NCBI GenBank assembly: GCA_009692535.1
Contig: SHYZ01000010.1
Coordinates: 1-38,653 of the forward strand
Reading direction: 5' to 3'
Source of the DNA: Myxococcales bacterium
Lineage (GTDB): Bacteria > Myxococcota_A > Polyangia > Haliangiales > SHYZ01
DNA length: 38,653 nucleotides
Every line of letters starts with the position of its first letter. Within the stretch, counting starts at the first letter, position 1. A model generated the notes under the pieces. That model saw only the letters and a program-made list of their open reading frames with translations. It made no database searches and had not been told where the DNA came from. The translations under genes were made by a program, and so were the position numbers. Of the stretch, positions 15,872-25,096 are shown one piece after another.

Positions 15872-17050
15872 ATGCGTGACGTCGTTATCGTGGGTGCTGC
15901 GCGCACCGCGATCGGATCTTTTCAGGGCGTGTTTGCGCAGGTCGCCGCGCCCGAGCTGGGCAAGGTCGCGATCCGCGCAGCGATCGAGCGCGCGGGCGTG
16001 GCGCCCGATGCCGTACAGGAGGCGTACCTCGGCTGCGTGCTCCCCGCCGGCGTTGGGCAGGCCCCGGCGCGGCAAGCGGTGCTCGGCGCGGGTCTGCCGC
16101 CGTCGGTGCCGGCGACGACCGTGAACAAGGTCTGCGGCTCGGGGCTCAAGGCGGTGTTGCTCGGCGCGCAGTCGATCCAGTCGGGCGACGCCGAGGTCGT
16201 TGTGGCCGGCGGCTTCGAGTCGATGTCGCAGGCGCCGTACCTGCTGCCACGCGCGCGCGAGGGCTACCGGATGGGGCACCAGCAGGTGCTCGACTCGATG
16301 ATTCACGACGGCCTCTGGGATCCGTACGGGCAGGTACACATGGGCAGCTGTGCCGAGCTCTGCGCGCGCGAGCGAAAGATCTCGCGTGAGGCGCAGGACG
16401 CGTTCGCCGCCGAGAGCTACCGTCGCGCGCTCGCGGCGCAGCGCGAAGGGCGCTTCGACGCGGAGATCGCGGCGGTGGAGCTCGCGCAGAAGAAGGGTCC
16501 GCCGAAGCTTGTCACGGTCGACGAGGAGCCGGGGCGCGGCGACATCGAGAAGCTCGGGTCGCTGCGGCCGGCGTTCCAGAAGGACGGCACGATCACCGCC
16601 GGCAACGCATCATCACTCAACGACGGCGCGGCGGCGGTGGTGCTGATGGCCGCCGACGTGGCGCGTGAGCGAGGCATCAAGGTGCTGGCGCGCGTGGTGG
16701 CGTGGGGGCAAAAGGCGCAGGCGCCCGAGTGGTTCACCACCGCGCCGGCAGGAGCGATCGAGCATGCGTGTCGCCGTGCCGGGTGGGCGCCGAGCGAGGT
16801 CGATCTCTGGGAGATCAACGAGGCGTTCTCGGTGGTGGCGCTCGCCAACAACGAGCTGCTCGGGCTCGACGCTGCGCGCGTGAACGTGAACGGCGGCGCG
16901 GTCGCACTCGGCCACCCGATCGGTGCGTCGGGCGCGCGCGTGCTGGTCACGCTGCTCTACGCGATGGCGGCGCGCGGCGCAGCGCGGGGCGGCGCTTCGC
17001 TCTGCATCGGCGGTGGCGAGGGGATCGCTCTGCTCGTGGAGCGGGTCTAG
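15872..17050 (+). CDS. Acetyl-CoA acetyltransferase (thiolase)
   Basis: 392 residues, standard thiolase length. The nucleophile Cys88 is in NKVCGSGLKA, His348 in GHPIGASGAR and the second catalytic Cys378 in CIGGGEG. Thiolases of this type cleave acetoacetyl-CoA (or longer 3-ketoacyl-CoA) to acetyl-CoA, or run in reverse. Placement at the head of a cluster with hydroxyacyl-CoA dehydrogenase, crotonase and acyl-CoA dehydrogenase, and with a CoA transferase further on, favours a degradative role in short-chain or ketone-body catabolism. No good Shine-Dalgarno is visible; ATG 15872 gives the canonical MRDVVIVGAARTAIG start. It could equally serve polyhydroxybutyrate synthesis, but no phaB/phaC is in the window. 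Confidence 0.95.
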   Translation: MRDVVIVGAARTAIGSFQGVFAQVAAPELGKVAIRAAIERAGVAPDAVQEAYLGCVLPAGVGQAPARQAVLGAGLPPSVPATTVNKVCGSGLKAVLLGAQSIQSGDAEVVVAGGFESMSQAPYLLPRAREGYRMGHQQVLDSMIHDGLWDPYGQVHMGSCAELCARERKISREAQDAFAAESYRRALAAQREGRFDAEIAAVELAQKKGPPKLVTVDEEPGRGDIEKLGSLRPAFQKDGTITAGNASSLNDGAAAVVLMAADVARERGIKVLARVVAWGQKAQAPEWFTTAPAGAIEHACRRAGWAPSEVDLWEINEAFSVVALANNELLGLDAARVNVNGGAVALGHPIGASGARVLVTLLYAMAARGAARGGASLCIGGGEGIALLVERV

Positions 17051-17052
17051 CC

Positions 17053-17928
17053 ATGAGCATGATCATTCAGCGGATCGGCGTCGTCGGCGCCGGACAGATG
17101 GGGGGCGGCATCGCGCAGATCGCCGCGCAGGCCGGACTCGACGTGGTGCTGGTCGATGCGAGGGCGGAAATCGCCGAAAAGGGGCGCGCGCGCGTCGGCG
17201 AACAGCTCGCCAAGTTGGTCGCCAAAGGGAAGCTCGATGCGGCCGCGCAGGCGCAGACGATGGAGCGACTGCGCACGGCGGGCGACGTGTCGGCGCTTGC
17301 CGACTGCGACCTGGTGGTCGAGGCGGCGCCCGAGTCGGAGGCGATCAAGCGGTCGATCTTTAGTGCGGTCGATCGCGTGCTTCGTCCCGGCGCGATCCTC
17401 GCGTCGAACACCTCGTCGATCTCGATCACCAAGCTCGCCGCTGCGACCGCGCGCCCCACGCTCGTGATCGGCATGCACTTCATGAACCCAGTGCCGGTGA
17501 TGAAGCTCGTCGAGGTCATCCGCGGCCTGGCCACCTCCGATGAGACGCTCGCTGCCACGCTGGCGCTGGCGCAGCGGCTCGGCAAGACCACCGTCACCGC
17601 GCGCGACGTGCCGGGCTTCATCGTGAACCGCGTGCTGATCCCGCTGCTGAACGAGGCCTGCTTCGCGCTCTACGAGGGGATCGGCACCGAGGTCGACATC
17701 GACACCGGCATAAAGCTCGGGCTGAACCACCCGATGGGTCCACTCGAGCTCGCGGATCTCATCGGCCTCGACACCACGCTCGCGATCGCCGAGGTGCTGC
17801 ACCGCGAGCTGGGCGAGGACAAGTACCGACCCTGCCCGCTGCTGCGGCAGTACGTCGCTGCGGGTTGGCTCGGCCGCAAGTCGGGCCGGGGATTTTATCG
17901 CTACGAAGCCGGCGTAAAGGTCGGCTGA
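17053..17928 (+). CDS. 3-hydroxybutyryl-CoA dehydrogenase
   Basis: 291 residues. NAD-binding motif GAGQMGGG starts at residue 12. Catalytic residues can be placed: Ser118 in ASNTSS, His142 in GMHFMNPV, with the following Glu in LVEVI and Asn in GLNHPMGP. The enzyme oxidises (S)-3-hydroxybutyryl-CoA to acetoacetyl-CoA with NAD(P)+, the step before thiolase. The start is two bases after the thiolase stop, so the two are translationally close; a second ATG two codons in is equally possible. Length fits single-domain HBD/PaaH-type enzymes and not the fused FadB. Confidence 0.95.
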   Translation: MSMIIQRIGVVGAGQMGGGIAQIAAQAGLDVVLVDARAEIAEKGRARVGEQLAKLVAKGKLDAAAQAQTMERLRTAGDVSALADCDLVVEAAPESEAIKRSIFSAVDRVLRPGAILASNTSSISITKLAAATARPTLVIGMHFMNPVPVMKLVEVIRGLATSDETLAATLALAQRLGKTTVTARDVPGFIVNRVLIPLLNEACFALYEGIGTEVDIDTGIKLGLNHPMGPLELADLIGLDTTLAIAEVLHRELGEDKYRPCPLLRQYVAAGWLGRKSGRGFYRYEAGVKVG

Positions 17929-17966
17929 GCCGCCCGACGTCCTAGGCTGGAGAAGGACAGACGAGC

Positions 17967-18752
17967 ATGACCACTACGACGAACGTGCGCAGCGAGCGCG
18001 AGGGCGCGATCTGTCTGCTCACCATCGACCGGCCCAAGGCGCTGAACGCGCTCGACGAGGCGACGCTCGACGAACTCGCGGCACTCGCGGCCGAGCTCGA
18101 GCAGGCCCACGAGCTGCGTGCGGTGATCCTGACCGGCGGCGGCGAGAAGGCGTTCGTCGCCGGTGCGGACATCGCGGCGATGGCCGAGTTGTCGCCCGCG
18201 CGTGCGCATGCACTCTCGCTCAAGGGCGGCGCGTTGGCGGCGGCGCTCGAGTCGTCGCGCCTGCCTTGGATCGCTGCGGTGAACGGCTTCGCGCTCGGCG
18301 GCGGCTGTGAGCTCGCGCTTTCGTGCGACTTCATCTACGCCGCGCGCGGCGCGCGTTTCGGCCAACCGGAGGTGAACCTCGGGGTGATCCCGGGCTTTGG
18401 CGGCACGCAGCGGCTCGCGCGTCGCGTCGGGCTTGGCAAGGCGCGCGAGCTCATCTTCACCGGCGAGGTGATCGGCGCGGACGAGGCCTATCGGATCGGT
18501 CTCGCGGATCAAGTGGTCGAGGCGGCAGAGCTGTTGCCGCGGGCGCGCGCGACGGCGGAGAAGATCGCGCAGAAGGGTCCACTCGCAGTAGCGGCGGCGA
18601 AGCGGGTCATGCACGCGGGGCAATCGCTTCCGCTCGCGGAGGCGTGTGCGCTCGAAGCACAGGCGTTCGCGCTGCTCTTCGACAGCGCCGATCAGAAGGA
18701 GGGCATGCGCGCCTTCCTGGAGAAGCGAGCCGCGCGCTTCGAGGGAGGATAA
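17967..18752 (+). CDS. Enoyl-CoA hydratase (crotonase family)
   Basis: 261 residues. The oxyanion-hole segments AGADIAAM and GFALGGGCELALSCDF are present, and both catalytic glutamates are conserved: Glu115 in GGCELA and Glu135 in GQPEVNLGVIPGFGGTQRL. It hydrates 2-enoyl-CoA (probably crotonyl-CoA) to 3-hydroxyacyl-CoA. A GGAGAAGGA ribosome binding site lies at 17949-17957. It lies between the dehydrogenase and acyl-CoA dehydrogenase genes, giving the reverse order of the beta-oxidation steps along the operon. Confidence 0.95.
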   Translation: MTTTTNVRSEREGAICLLTIDRPKALNALDEATLDELAALAAELEQAHELRAVILTGGGEKAFVAGADIAAMAELSPARAHALSLKGGALAAALESSRLPWIAAVNGFALGGGCELALSCDFIYAARGARFGQPEVNLGVIPGFGGTQRLARRVGLGKARELIFTGEVIGADEAYRIGLADQVVEAAELLPRARATAEKIAQKGPLAVAAAKRVMHAGQSLPLAEACALEAQAFALLFDSADQKEGMRAFLEKRAARFEGG

Positions 18753-18754
18753 TC

Positions 18755-19897
18755 ATGGATTTCTCGCTCACCGACGAGCAGCAGCAAGCACAGGCGGTCG
18801 CCAAGGACTTCGCCACGCGCGAGGTGTTGCCGAAAGCTGCCGAGATCGATGCCGAGCACCGCTTCCCCAAGGAGCTCGTCGCGCGCCTCGGCGAGCTCGG
18901 CTTCCTCGGCGTCGCCGTGCCGGAGGAGTGGGGCGGCGCGGGGCTCGACACGGTCGCGTATGTGCTCGCGATGGAGGAGATCTCTCGCGCCTGCGCGTCG
19001 ACCGGCGTGATCATGAGCGTGAACAACTCGCTGGTCTGCGATCCGATCCTCAAGTTCGGCACCGACGCGCAGAAGCGGCGCTGGCTCACGCCGCTCGCGC
19101 AGGGAAAGATGCTCGGCTGCTTCGCGCTCTCCGAGCCGGAGGCTGGCTCCGACGCGGCGGCGCAGAAGACGACCGCGCGGCTCGTCGGGGACGAGTGGGT
19201 GATCTCGGGCACGAAGAACTGGATCACCAACGGTCCGAACGCGAACGTAATCGTGCTGCACACGATGAACGACGCCGCGCTTGGGCACAAAGGGATCACC
19301 ACGTTCCTCTGCCCGACCGACGTCAAGGGGCTGACGCTCGGGCCGCCCGACAAGAAGCTCGGCATCCGTGGCTCGCAGTCGTGCCAGATGTTCTTCGACG
19401 AGGTGCGGCTTCCGACTGATGCGCTCCTCGGCGAGGTGGGCGGCGGCTTCAAGGTCGCGATGAGCACGCTCGATGGCGGACGGATCGGGATCGCGGCGCA
19501 GGCGCTCGGCATCGCGCGGGCGTGTCTCGAGGACTCGGTCGCGTACGCGTCGGTGCGCAAGACCTTCGGCACGCTGATCGCGAATCACCAGATGATCCAG
19601 TGGAAGGTGGCCGACATGGCCGCTGAAATCGACGCGGCAAGGTTGCTGACGCTGCGTGCCGCGGCGATGAAGGATCAGGGCGCGCGTCACGGCAGCGAGT
19701 CGGCGATGGCGAAGCTCTACGCGTCGGATGTGGCGAACCGCGCGGCGCGCGAGGCGGTGCAGATCTTTGGCGGGTACGGCTACATGACCGACTACCCGGT
19801 GGAGCGGCACTTTCGCGACGCGAAGATCACCGAGATTTACGAGGGGACGAGCGAGATTCAGCGGCTCGTGATTGCGGCGGGGCTGCTCAAGGACTAG
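18755..19897 (+). CDS. Acyl-CoA dehydrogenase (short-chain/butyryl-CoA type)
   Basis: 380 residues. The full acyl-CoA dehydrogenase pattern is present: N-terminal helical domain, middle domain CFALSEPEAGSDAAA and WVISGTKNWITNG for FAD contact, and the C-terminal domain with the base Glu at about 363 in [14 protein letters not shown] Glu in this position is shared by short-chain and glutaryl/isobutyryl types, while isovaleryl and long-chain types place it elsewhere. FAD-dependent oxidation of acyl-CoA passes electrons to electron-transfer flavoprotein. It starts three bases after the crotonase stop, with GAGGGAGG before it, and completes a four-enzyme butyryl-CoA to acetyl-CoA set. Confidence 0.95.
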   Translation: MDFSLTDEQQQAQAVAKDFATREVLPKAAEIDAEHRFPKELVARLGELGFLGVAVPEEWGGAGLDTVAYVLAMEEISRACASTGVIMSVNNSLVCDPILKFGTDAQKRRWLTPLAQGKMLGCFALSEPEAGSDAAAQKTTARLVGDEWVISGTKNWITNGPNANVIVLHTMNDAALGHKGITTFLCPTDVKGLTLGPPDKKLGIRGSQSCQMFFDEVRLPTDALLGEVGGGFKVAMSTLDGGRIGIAAQALGIARACLEDSVAYASVRKTFGTLIANHQMIQWKVADMAAEIDAARLLTLRAAAMKDQGARHGSESAMAKLYASDVANRAAREAVQIFGGYGYMTDYPVERHFRDAKITEIYEGTSEIQRLVIAAGLLKD

Positions 19898-19923
19898 GTG
19901 GACGGGAGCGCGAGGAGGACACC

Positions 19924-20352
19924 ATGCGGAGCTTCGTGATTGGGTGGATCGGCTGGGTCGCGTTTGCCGCGTGCGGCGGTGCGGCGGTGCGTGGGGCCGA
20001 GGAGCCGGCGGGGCCTGTGGAAACGGAACCTGCTGGCGAAGCGGTGGTTGCAACGCCGGATCCGGCGCAGCTCGACGACATCGACGCCGAGTTTGAGGCC
20101 AAGCAAAAGATGGTCGTGCGTTGCTACGTGGAGGCGCTCGAGTCGGGGCAGGTCGTGAAGGGTTCGCGTGGCAAGGTGTTGCTCACGATGGTGGTGAGCG
20201 CCGACGGCCATGCGCGCGACGTGAAGGTCGTGAGCGATACGCTCGGCTCGGCCGACGTGGCGCGCTGTGTCGTCGCGCGCGTCCTGGCGTGGGACCTCCC
20301 GGCACCGGGCGCCGACGTGGCGTTCACCTACCAATACTCGTTCGATCCGTAG
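19924..20352 (+). CDS. Lipoprotein with one AgmX/PglI-C-like domain
   Basis: 142 residues. A lipoprotein signal ends at Cys17 (FAAC), followed by an acidic Glu/Pro linker. From about residue 55 the domain reads: a helix ending RCY (Cys67), strands KVLLTMVVSADGHARDVKVVSDTLG, a helix with RCVVARVLAW (Cys115) and a final strand FTYQYSF. This order (CY, then G-x-V-x-L, S-x-L-G, C-V, W) is that of the AgmX/PglI C-terminal domain, seen in myxobacterial gliding-motility and TonB-like envelope proteins. The two cysteines probably form a disulfide. The RBS AGGAGG is at 19913-19918. It is inserted between acyl-CoA enzyme genes and is probably co-transcribed. Confidence 0.8.
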   Translation: MRSFVIGWIGWVAFAACGGAAVRGAEEPAGPVETEPAGEAVVATPDPAQLDDIDAEFEAKQKMVVRCYVEALESGQVVKGSRGKVLLTMVVSADGHARDVKVVSDTLGSADVARCVVARVLAWDLPAPGADVAFTYQYSFDP

Positions 20353-20367
20353 GCACCGCAGTAGCGG

Positions 20368-21132
20368 ATGGTCGCGTTGGCGTGGAACTCGTGGAGGACG
20401 GTCGCGCTGGTCGCGCTGATCACTTCCTGTGGCGGCGCGCCGCACGGCGACTCTGAGACCATGCGCGCGCCGACGCCGACGCCGACGCCGGATGCCGCGC
20501 CGCCGTCGGTGGTAGCGCCTGCAGGTGACCCCTATGGCGACGGACTCGAGGTCGCGGGCACGCTCGGACGGATGGACCCCGACGCTGTGACCCCGGTGGT
20601 GGCGGCGGCGTTCGATGACTTGGTCGGCTGCTGGCAGCGCGCCACAGCGCAGGTGCGCTGGCTGGCCGGCGACGTGGAGCTGAAGGTGCGCGTCGACCGT
20701 GCCGGGCGCGTTGTGCGCGCGCACATCGCCGTGTCGGATCTCGGCTCATGGCCGACGGAGCGCTGTCTGCTCACGCGGATCCGTGAGCTCACCTTCCCGC
20801 GCCCTGAGGGAGGCGCGGAGGGGGAGTTCGTCTTTCCGCTCGAGTTCCCGGCGCAGGGGCGGGTTCTGACGCTGCCAGCGCCGCGCGCTGCGCGTGAGCT
20901 CGCGCAGCCGATCGGCGCGCTCGCCGCGTGTGCCGGGGGACCCGACCGTGCGCGGGTCACGGTCTATGTCGGTCCGGGGGGCGCGGTGCTCTCGGCCGGC
21001 TTTGCTGCCGATGGCGGCGAGGCGCCGAGCGACGGATGGCTCGAGTGTGCGCACGCGCGCGCTCTCGCGTGGCAGCTCGAGGACCCGCTCGGCACGGTGA
21101 CCAAGCTGTCGGCCGCGTGGGTGAGACCATGA
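20368..21132 (+). CDS. Lipoprotein with two AgmX/PglI-C-like domains
   Basis: 254 residues. A lipoprotein signal ends at Cys21 (ITSC), then a TPTPTPTP linker. The first domain (about 75-162) has Cys88 before a Trp, strands [25 protein letters not shown], and Cys133 in [12 protein letters not shown], closely parallel to the preceding protein. A second, shorter copy (about 183-252) has Cys188, [17 protein letters not shown] and Cys227 in [12 protein letters not shown]. The repeat within one protein is seen directly; family membership is inferred from the pattern. The stop TGA overlaps the ATG of the next acyl-CoA dehydrogenase (ATGA at 21129-21132), so it is translationally coupled to a metabolic enzyme. 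Confidence 0.75.
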   Translation: MVALAWNSWRTVALVALITSCGGAPHGDSETMRAPTPTPTPDAAPPSVVAPAGDPYGDGLEVAGTLGRMDPDAVTPVVAAAFDDLVGCWQRATAQVRWLAGDVELKVRVDRAGRVVRAHIAVSDLGSWPTERCLLTRIRELTFPRPEGGAEGEFVFPLEFPAQGRVLTLPAPRAARELAQPIGALAACAGGPDRARVTVYVGPGGAVLSAGFAADGGEAPSDGWLECAHARALAWQLEDPLGTVTKLSAAWVRP

Positions 21133-22283
21133 CCATGCGCTTCGAGCCGACCGAGGAGCAGACGCTGATTCAGAAGACCGCGCGTGATGTCGCCACGCGG
21201 CTGCTCGCGCCTCGTGCGGCCGAACGCGACCGGAGTGAGCGGTTCCCCGTCGAGGAGCTCAGTGAGCTCGCGCGCCTCGGGCTGCTCGGCATCGCGCTGC
21301 CGGCATCGCTTGGCGGCGCCGAGGCGGGCACGGTCGCGTTCGCGCTCTCGATGATCGAGCTCGCGCGCGCCGATGCGTCGGTCGCCGTCGCGGTGAGCGT
21401 GACCCACATGGCGGCGGAGCTGATCACGCGCTGGGGCACCGACGCGCAAAGGCAGCGACATGTGCCGCGGCTCGTCGGTGGCGAGTACCTGTGCGGGTCG
21501 TTCGCGCTCTCCGAGCCGCAGGCCGGCTCCGACGCAGGCGCACTCACCACCACGGCGACTCGCACCGCGCGGGGCTGGCGGCTCGACGGTGCCAAGCAGT
21601 GGATCACCAGCGGCTCGCACGCCGGCCTGTTCGTGGTCTGGGCGCGGACTGCGCCGCTTGGCGCTGGTACGCGTGGGCTGTCAGCGTTCCTCGTCGAGCG
21701 CGGCACGCCGGGGCTGTCTGCGGGGCGGCCCGAGGAGAAGCTGGGGCTGCGTGGCTCCTCCACCGTGCCGCTCGTGCTCGACGGCGTGGAGGTCGGCGAG
21801 GACGCGCTGCTTGCGCGCCCCGGGGACGGCTTTCAGATCGCGATGACCGCGCTCGATAGCGGTCGAATCGGCATCGCGGCGCAGGCGGTCGGCATTGCGA
21901 CCGCGGCGCTCGAGGCCACGACGAGCTACGTGAAGGCACGCGTCCAGTTCGGCGTGCCGCTGGCCCAACACCAGGCGACCCGGGCGACGCTCGCCGACCT
22001 CGCGACCGCACGCGATGCCGCTCGGCTCCTCGTGCTCTTCGCGGCGTGGAAGAAGCAGTCCGGCCTGCAGTTCTCCGGCGCCGCCGCGCGTGCCAAGCTC
22101 GTCGCCAGCGAGACCGCCTCGCGCGTGTGCGACGCGGCGATCCAGCTCCACGGCGGCTACGGCTACACCCGCGACTTCCCCGTCGAACGCTACCTGCGCG
22201 ACGCGCGGGTCACGCGCATTTACGAGGGGACGAGCGAGATTCAGCGCATCGTGATCGCCCGCGAGCTGCTTCGCCCGCGCTGA
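21129..22283 (+). CDS. Acyl-CoA dehydrogenase
   Basis: 384 residues. Motifs match the family: [34 protein letters not shown], the FAD/tetramer region [25 protein letters not shown], and the base Glu at about 366 in [13 protein letters not shown]. It differs widely from the other two acyl-CoA dehydrogenases of the cluster, so a distinct substrate such as isobutyryl-, 2-methylbutyryl- or longer acyl-CoA is likely; the sequence does not settle which. Starts within the stop of the AgmX-like lipoprotein gene, followed 40 bp later by the mutase small subunit. Confidence 0.93.
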   Translation: MTMRFEPTEEQTLIQKTARDVATRLLAPRAAERDRSERFPVEELSELARLGLLGIALPASLGGAEAGTVAFALSMIELARADASVAVAVSVTHMAAELITRWGTDAQRQRHVPRLVGGEYLCGSFALSEPQAGSDAGALTTTATRTARGWRLDGAKQWITSGSHAGLFVVWARTAPLGAGTRGLSAFLVERGTPGLSAGRPEEKLGLRGSSTVPLVLDGVEVGEDALLARPGDGFQIAMTALDSGRIGIAAQAVGIATAALEATTSYVKARVQFGVPLAQHQATRATLADLATARDAARLLVLFAAWKKQSGLQFSGAAARAKLVASETASRVCDAAIQLHGGYGYTRDFPVERYLRDARVTRIYEGTSEIQRIVIARELLRPR

Positions 22284-22323
22284 CCAACAGCCCCACTCCG
22301 TGCCACATGAAACGAGGAACCTC

Positions 22324-22755
22324 ATGACGAGCCCCGCGCGCACCGTAAAGAAGCTCCGCATTCTGGTCGGCAAGCCTGGCCTCGACGGCCACGATCGCGG
22401 CGCCAAGGTCGTCGCGCGCGCCCTCTCGGACGCGGGCTACGAGGTCGTCTACACCGGGCTGCACCAAACGCCCGAGATGATCGCCGCCACGGCGGTGCAG
22501 GAGGATGTCGACGCAGTCGGCCTCTCGATCATGTCGGGCGCGCACCTCACGCTCTTTCCAGCGGTGATGGCGGCGCTGCGCGAACGTGGTGCGGGCGATG
22601 TGCTGGTGTTTGGCGGCGGCATCGTCCCCGACGACGATCTGCCGGTGCTGGCAGCACAAGGAGTGGCGGCGATCTTCAAGCCGGGCACGACCACGCAGGA
22701 GATCGTGGAGTGGGTGGAGCGCGTCGTGCGCCCGCGGGCCGAGGCGCGCGTGTGA
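22324..22755 (+). CDS. Methylmalonyl-CoA mutase, B12-binding (small/C-terminal) subunit
   Basis: 143 residues. A stand-alone cobalamin-binding domain: [10 protein letters not shown] supplies the D-x-H-x-x-G motif with His23 as the lower cobalt ligand, followed by the Ser-containing strand [13 protein letters not shown] and the GGGIVPDDD and FKPGTTTQE segments. It pairs with the large subunit at 28509-30107, which lacks this domain. The mutase converts (R)-methylmalonyl-CoA to succinyl-CoA. Start ATG 22324 has GAGGA at 22314-22318; an ATG eight codons upstream is possible. The stop overlaps the GTG of the AgmX/cupin gene (GTGA). Confidence 0.93.
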   Translation: MTSPARTVKKLRILVGKPGLDGHDRGAKVVARALSDAGYEVVYTGLHQTPEMIAATAVQEDVDAVGLSIMSGAHLTLFPAVMAALRERGAGDVLVFGGGIVPDDDLPVLAAQGVAAIFKPGTTTQEIVEWVERVVRPRAEARV

Positions 22756-23921
22756 CCCACACTCGCCTCGCGTGGCTCGCGCTGGCCTGCGTGGCGTTGC
22801 TCCCCGCGGCTGCGGATGCTGCGCCGCCGCTGCCTGCTGTGTCGGCCGCGCCCGACGACGACCCGATTTCCGTCGTGCTCGAGGGCGCGCGCGTCGCGCT
22901 GCACCGCTGCTACGAGAAGGGCGCGGCTGACGACTACCGTCTCGCGGGCGAGCTCCTGCTGCGGCTCGAGCTCGCCGAGAGTGGCGCCGTACGCGGCGTG
23001 GAGCTCTTGCGTGACAGCGTCGGGGACGCGGCACTCGCGGCCTGCGTGAAAATGCTCGCGGCCAGTTGGACATTTGCGGGGCTCAGTAGCTCAGCGCTCG
23101 AGCTGCCGCTGCGTTTTGACAGTCCGGGCTGGCAGCACACAGTGCGCGTCGAGGACGCCACGCGGCACGGTGATCGGAAGAGCGCGCTGCGCGTGCTGCT
23201 CGATGGCGCGTCGGTGGCCGCCGATCGCGCGTCGCTGCTGCTGCTCGAGCTCGGCCCGCGTCGCGACGTGCCGCTGCATCGCCACACCAGCGCCGAGGTG
23301 ATCTTTCTGCTCGAAGGGGAGGGGCGGGTGCGCGACCTTTCCGGCGGCAAGGGGCACAAGCTGCGCGCGGGCGACGCGGTCTATGTGCCCGCCGGCGTCG
23401 CGCACGGCCTGACCGCGACCTGCTGCAAGCGGAGCCCGTCGCGCTTTCTCGTGCTCTACGCTCCCGCCGGGCCGGAGCGCGCCATCGTCGATCCCGCCGC
23501 CCGCGGCGACGGCGCGACCGTGATGCTCGCGAAGGCGGAGCGCACGCCTGACCGGTCGGCGCCCGTGCCGCGGGTGGTCGGCGGCGAGTCGGTGCCCGCG
23601 CTGCCGATCCTCGGCGGCAAGGGCGCGGCCCGAATCCTGTTTGACGCCGCGGCGAGTGGCGACCGTGAGGCTGCGCTCACTCGGCTGAGCCTCGACGCGG
23701 AGGCCGTCGTTCCCGAGCACGTTCATGCCGGCGCGGCGGAGCTGCTGTTCGTGCTCGCCGGCCGAGGCACGATGACCATCGCTGGACGGCACGTCCCGAT
23801 CGAGCCGGGCATGGCCGTGTACATTCCGCCCGACACACCGCACTCGTTCCGCTGCGACAGCAAGCTCGACGCGGTGCAGTTCTATACGCCGGCCGGCGCC
23901 GAGCAGCGCTTCAGGAGATAG
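22752..23921 (+). CDS. Exported AgmX-like domain / bicupin fusion protein
   Basis: 389 residues from a GTG that overlaps the stop of the mutase small subunit. A cleavable signal peptide ends near ADA-APP (residue 23). Residues 45-122 form an AgmX/PglI-C-like domain with HRCY (Cys53), strands [25 protein letters not shown] and Cys98 in ACVKML. Two cupin domains follow. Cupin 1 has metal ligands His176, His178, Glu182 and His218 in canonical motif spacing. Cupin 2 has His323, His325, Glu330 and His364. Both look metal-competent. The location would be periplasmic or extracellular, unlike the cytoplasmic enzymes on either side. Function is unknown: a small-molecule binding or modifying enzyme brought to the envelope by the AgmX-like domain is one possibility. 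Confidence 0.8.
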   Translation: MTHTRLAWLALACVALLPAAADAAPPLPAVSAAPDDDPISVVLEGARVALHRCYEKGAADDYRLAGELLLRLELAESGAVRGVELLRDSVGDAALAACVKMLAASWTFAGLSSSALELPLRFDSPGWQHTVRVEDATRHGDRKSALRVLLDGASVAADRASLLLLELGPRRDVPLHRHTSAEVIFLLEGEGRVRDLSGGKGHKLRAGDAVYVPAGVAHGLTATCCKRSPSRFLVLYAPAGPERAIVDPAARGDGATVMLAKAERTPDRSAPVPRVVGGESVPALPILGGKGAARILFDAAASGDREAALTRLSLDAEAVVPEHVHAGAAELLFVLAGRGTMTIAGRHVPIEPGMAVYIPPDTPHSFRCDSKLDAVQFYTPAGAEQRFRR

Positions 23922-23928
23922 TGACGCC

Positions 23929-25083
23929 ATGAACTTCGAGCTTTCCGAGGAACAGCGACTGCTGCAAGCGACCGTGCGCGAGTTCTGTGCGCGCGAGGTC
24001 ACGCCGAACGCGCGGCGCTGGGACGAGGCCGAAGCCTTTCCACACGAGGTGGTCCCCAAGCTCGCCGAGCTCGGCCTGCTCGGGATGAACATCCCCGAGG
24101 AGTACGGCGGCACCGGGATGCCGCTCGCCGATCAGGCGATCGTGATCGAGGAGCTCGCACGCTCCGACGGTTCGGTCTGTCTCACGGTCGCGTCGCACAA
24201 CTCGCTCTGCTCGGGACACATCAAGATCGCCGGCTCCGAGGCGCAGAAGCAGCGCTACCTGCCGCGGCTCGCGTCGGGCGAGGCGCTCGGCGCGTGGGGG
24301 CTCACCGAGCCGGGCTCTGGCTCCGACGCGTCCGCCGCACGGACCAGCGCCGAGTGGCGCGGCGATCGCTGGGTGCTCAACGGGCAGAAGACGTTCATCA
24401 CGCAGGGGTCGGTCGGCGGCGTGTTCGTGATCCTCGCGTCGACCACGCCCGAGAAGAAGCAGCGCGGCATGACCGCGTTCATCGTCGAGAAGGGGCAGCG
24501 CGGATTTCGCGCCGGGAAGAAGCTCGAGAAGCTTGGGCTCCACGCCTCGGATACGGCCGAGCTGATCCTCGAGGAGGTCGAGTTGCCCGATGAGCAGCGG
24601 CTCGGCGCGCTGGACCACGGCTTCACCGACACGCTTCGCATCCTCGAGCGCGGCCGGATCGGCATCGCGTCGATGGCCGTGGGCCTCGCGCGCGGCGCGC
24701 TCGAGGAGGCGGTTGCCTACGCCAAGCAGCGCGTTCAGTTCGGCGTGGCGCTCGCGAAGCACCAGGCGATCCAGGCGATGCTGGCCGACATGGCGACACA
24801 GGTCGACGCTGCGCGGCTGCTGGTGCGGCGCGCGGCGTGGCTGCAGGACCAGGGTGTGCGCACGCCGAGCGAGTCGTCGATGGCCAAGCTCATCGCAGCG
24901 CGCATGGCCACGCGGGTCTGCGACACGGCGATCCAGATCCTCGGCGGCTACGGCTACACGCGCGAGTTTCCGGTGGAGCGCTACTTGCGCGATGTGAAGC
25001 TGTGCGAGATCGGCGAGGGGACCAACGAGGTGCAGCGGATCCTCCTCGCGCGGCACCTCTTCGGCCCGACGGTCACGGGCTGA
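23929..25083 (+). CDS. Acyl-CoA dehydrogenase
   Basis: 384 residues. Typical motifs are GAWGLTEPGSGSDASAA, WVLNGQKTFITQGS, YAKQRVQFGVALAKHQAIQAMLADMA and the base Glu at about 363 in GEGTNEVQRILLARHL. Here the usual YEGTSE is GEGTNE, a variant common in short/branched-chain and glutaryl-CoA-like groups. It is followed 13 bp later by meaB and preceded by the bicupin gene with AGGAG at 23913-23917. Position between mutase and MeaB suggests a role in branched-chain amino acid or propionyl-CoA-generating pathways, which is inference from context. Confidence 0.94.
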   Translation: MNFELSEEQRLLQATVREFCAREVTPNARRWDEAEAFPHEVVPKLAELGLLGMNIPEEYGGTGMPLADQAIVIEELARSDGSVCLTVASHNSLCSGHIKIAGSEAQKQRYLPRLASGEALGAWGLTEPGSGSDASAARTSAEWRGDRWVLNGQKTFITQGSVGGVFVILASTTPEKKQRGMTAFIVEKGQRGFRAGKKLEKLGLHASDTAELILEEVELPDEQRLGALDHGFTDTLRILERGRIGIASMAVGLARGALEEAVAYAKQRVQFGVALAKHQAIQAMLADMATQVDAARLLVRRAAWLQDQGVRTPSESSMAKLIAARMATRVCDTAIQILGGYGYTREFPVERYLRDVKLCEIGEGTNEVQRILLARHLFGPTVTG

Positions 25084-25096
25084 GCATGGCGCGCCG

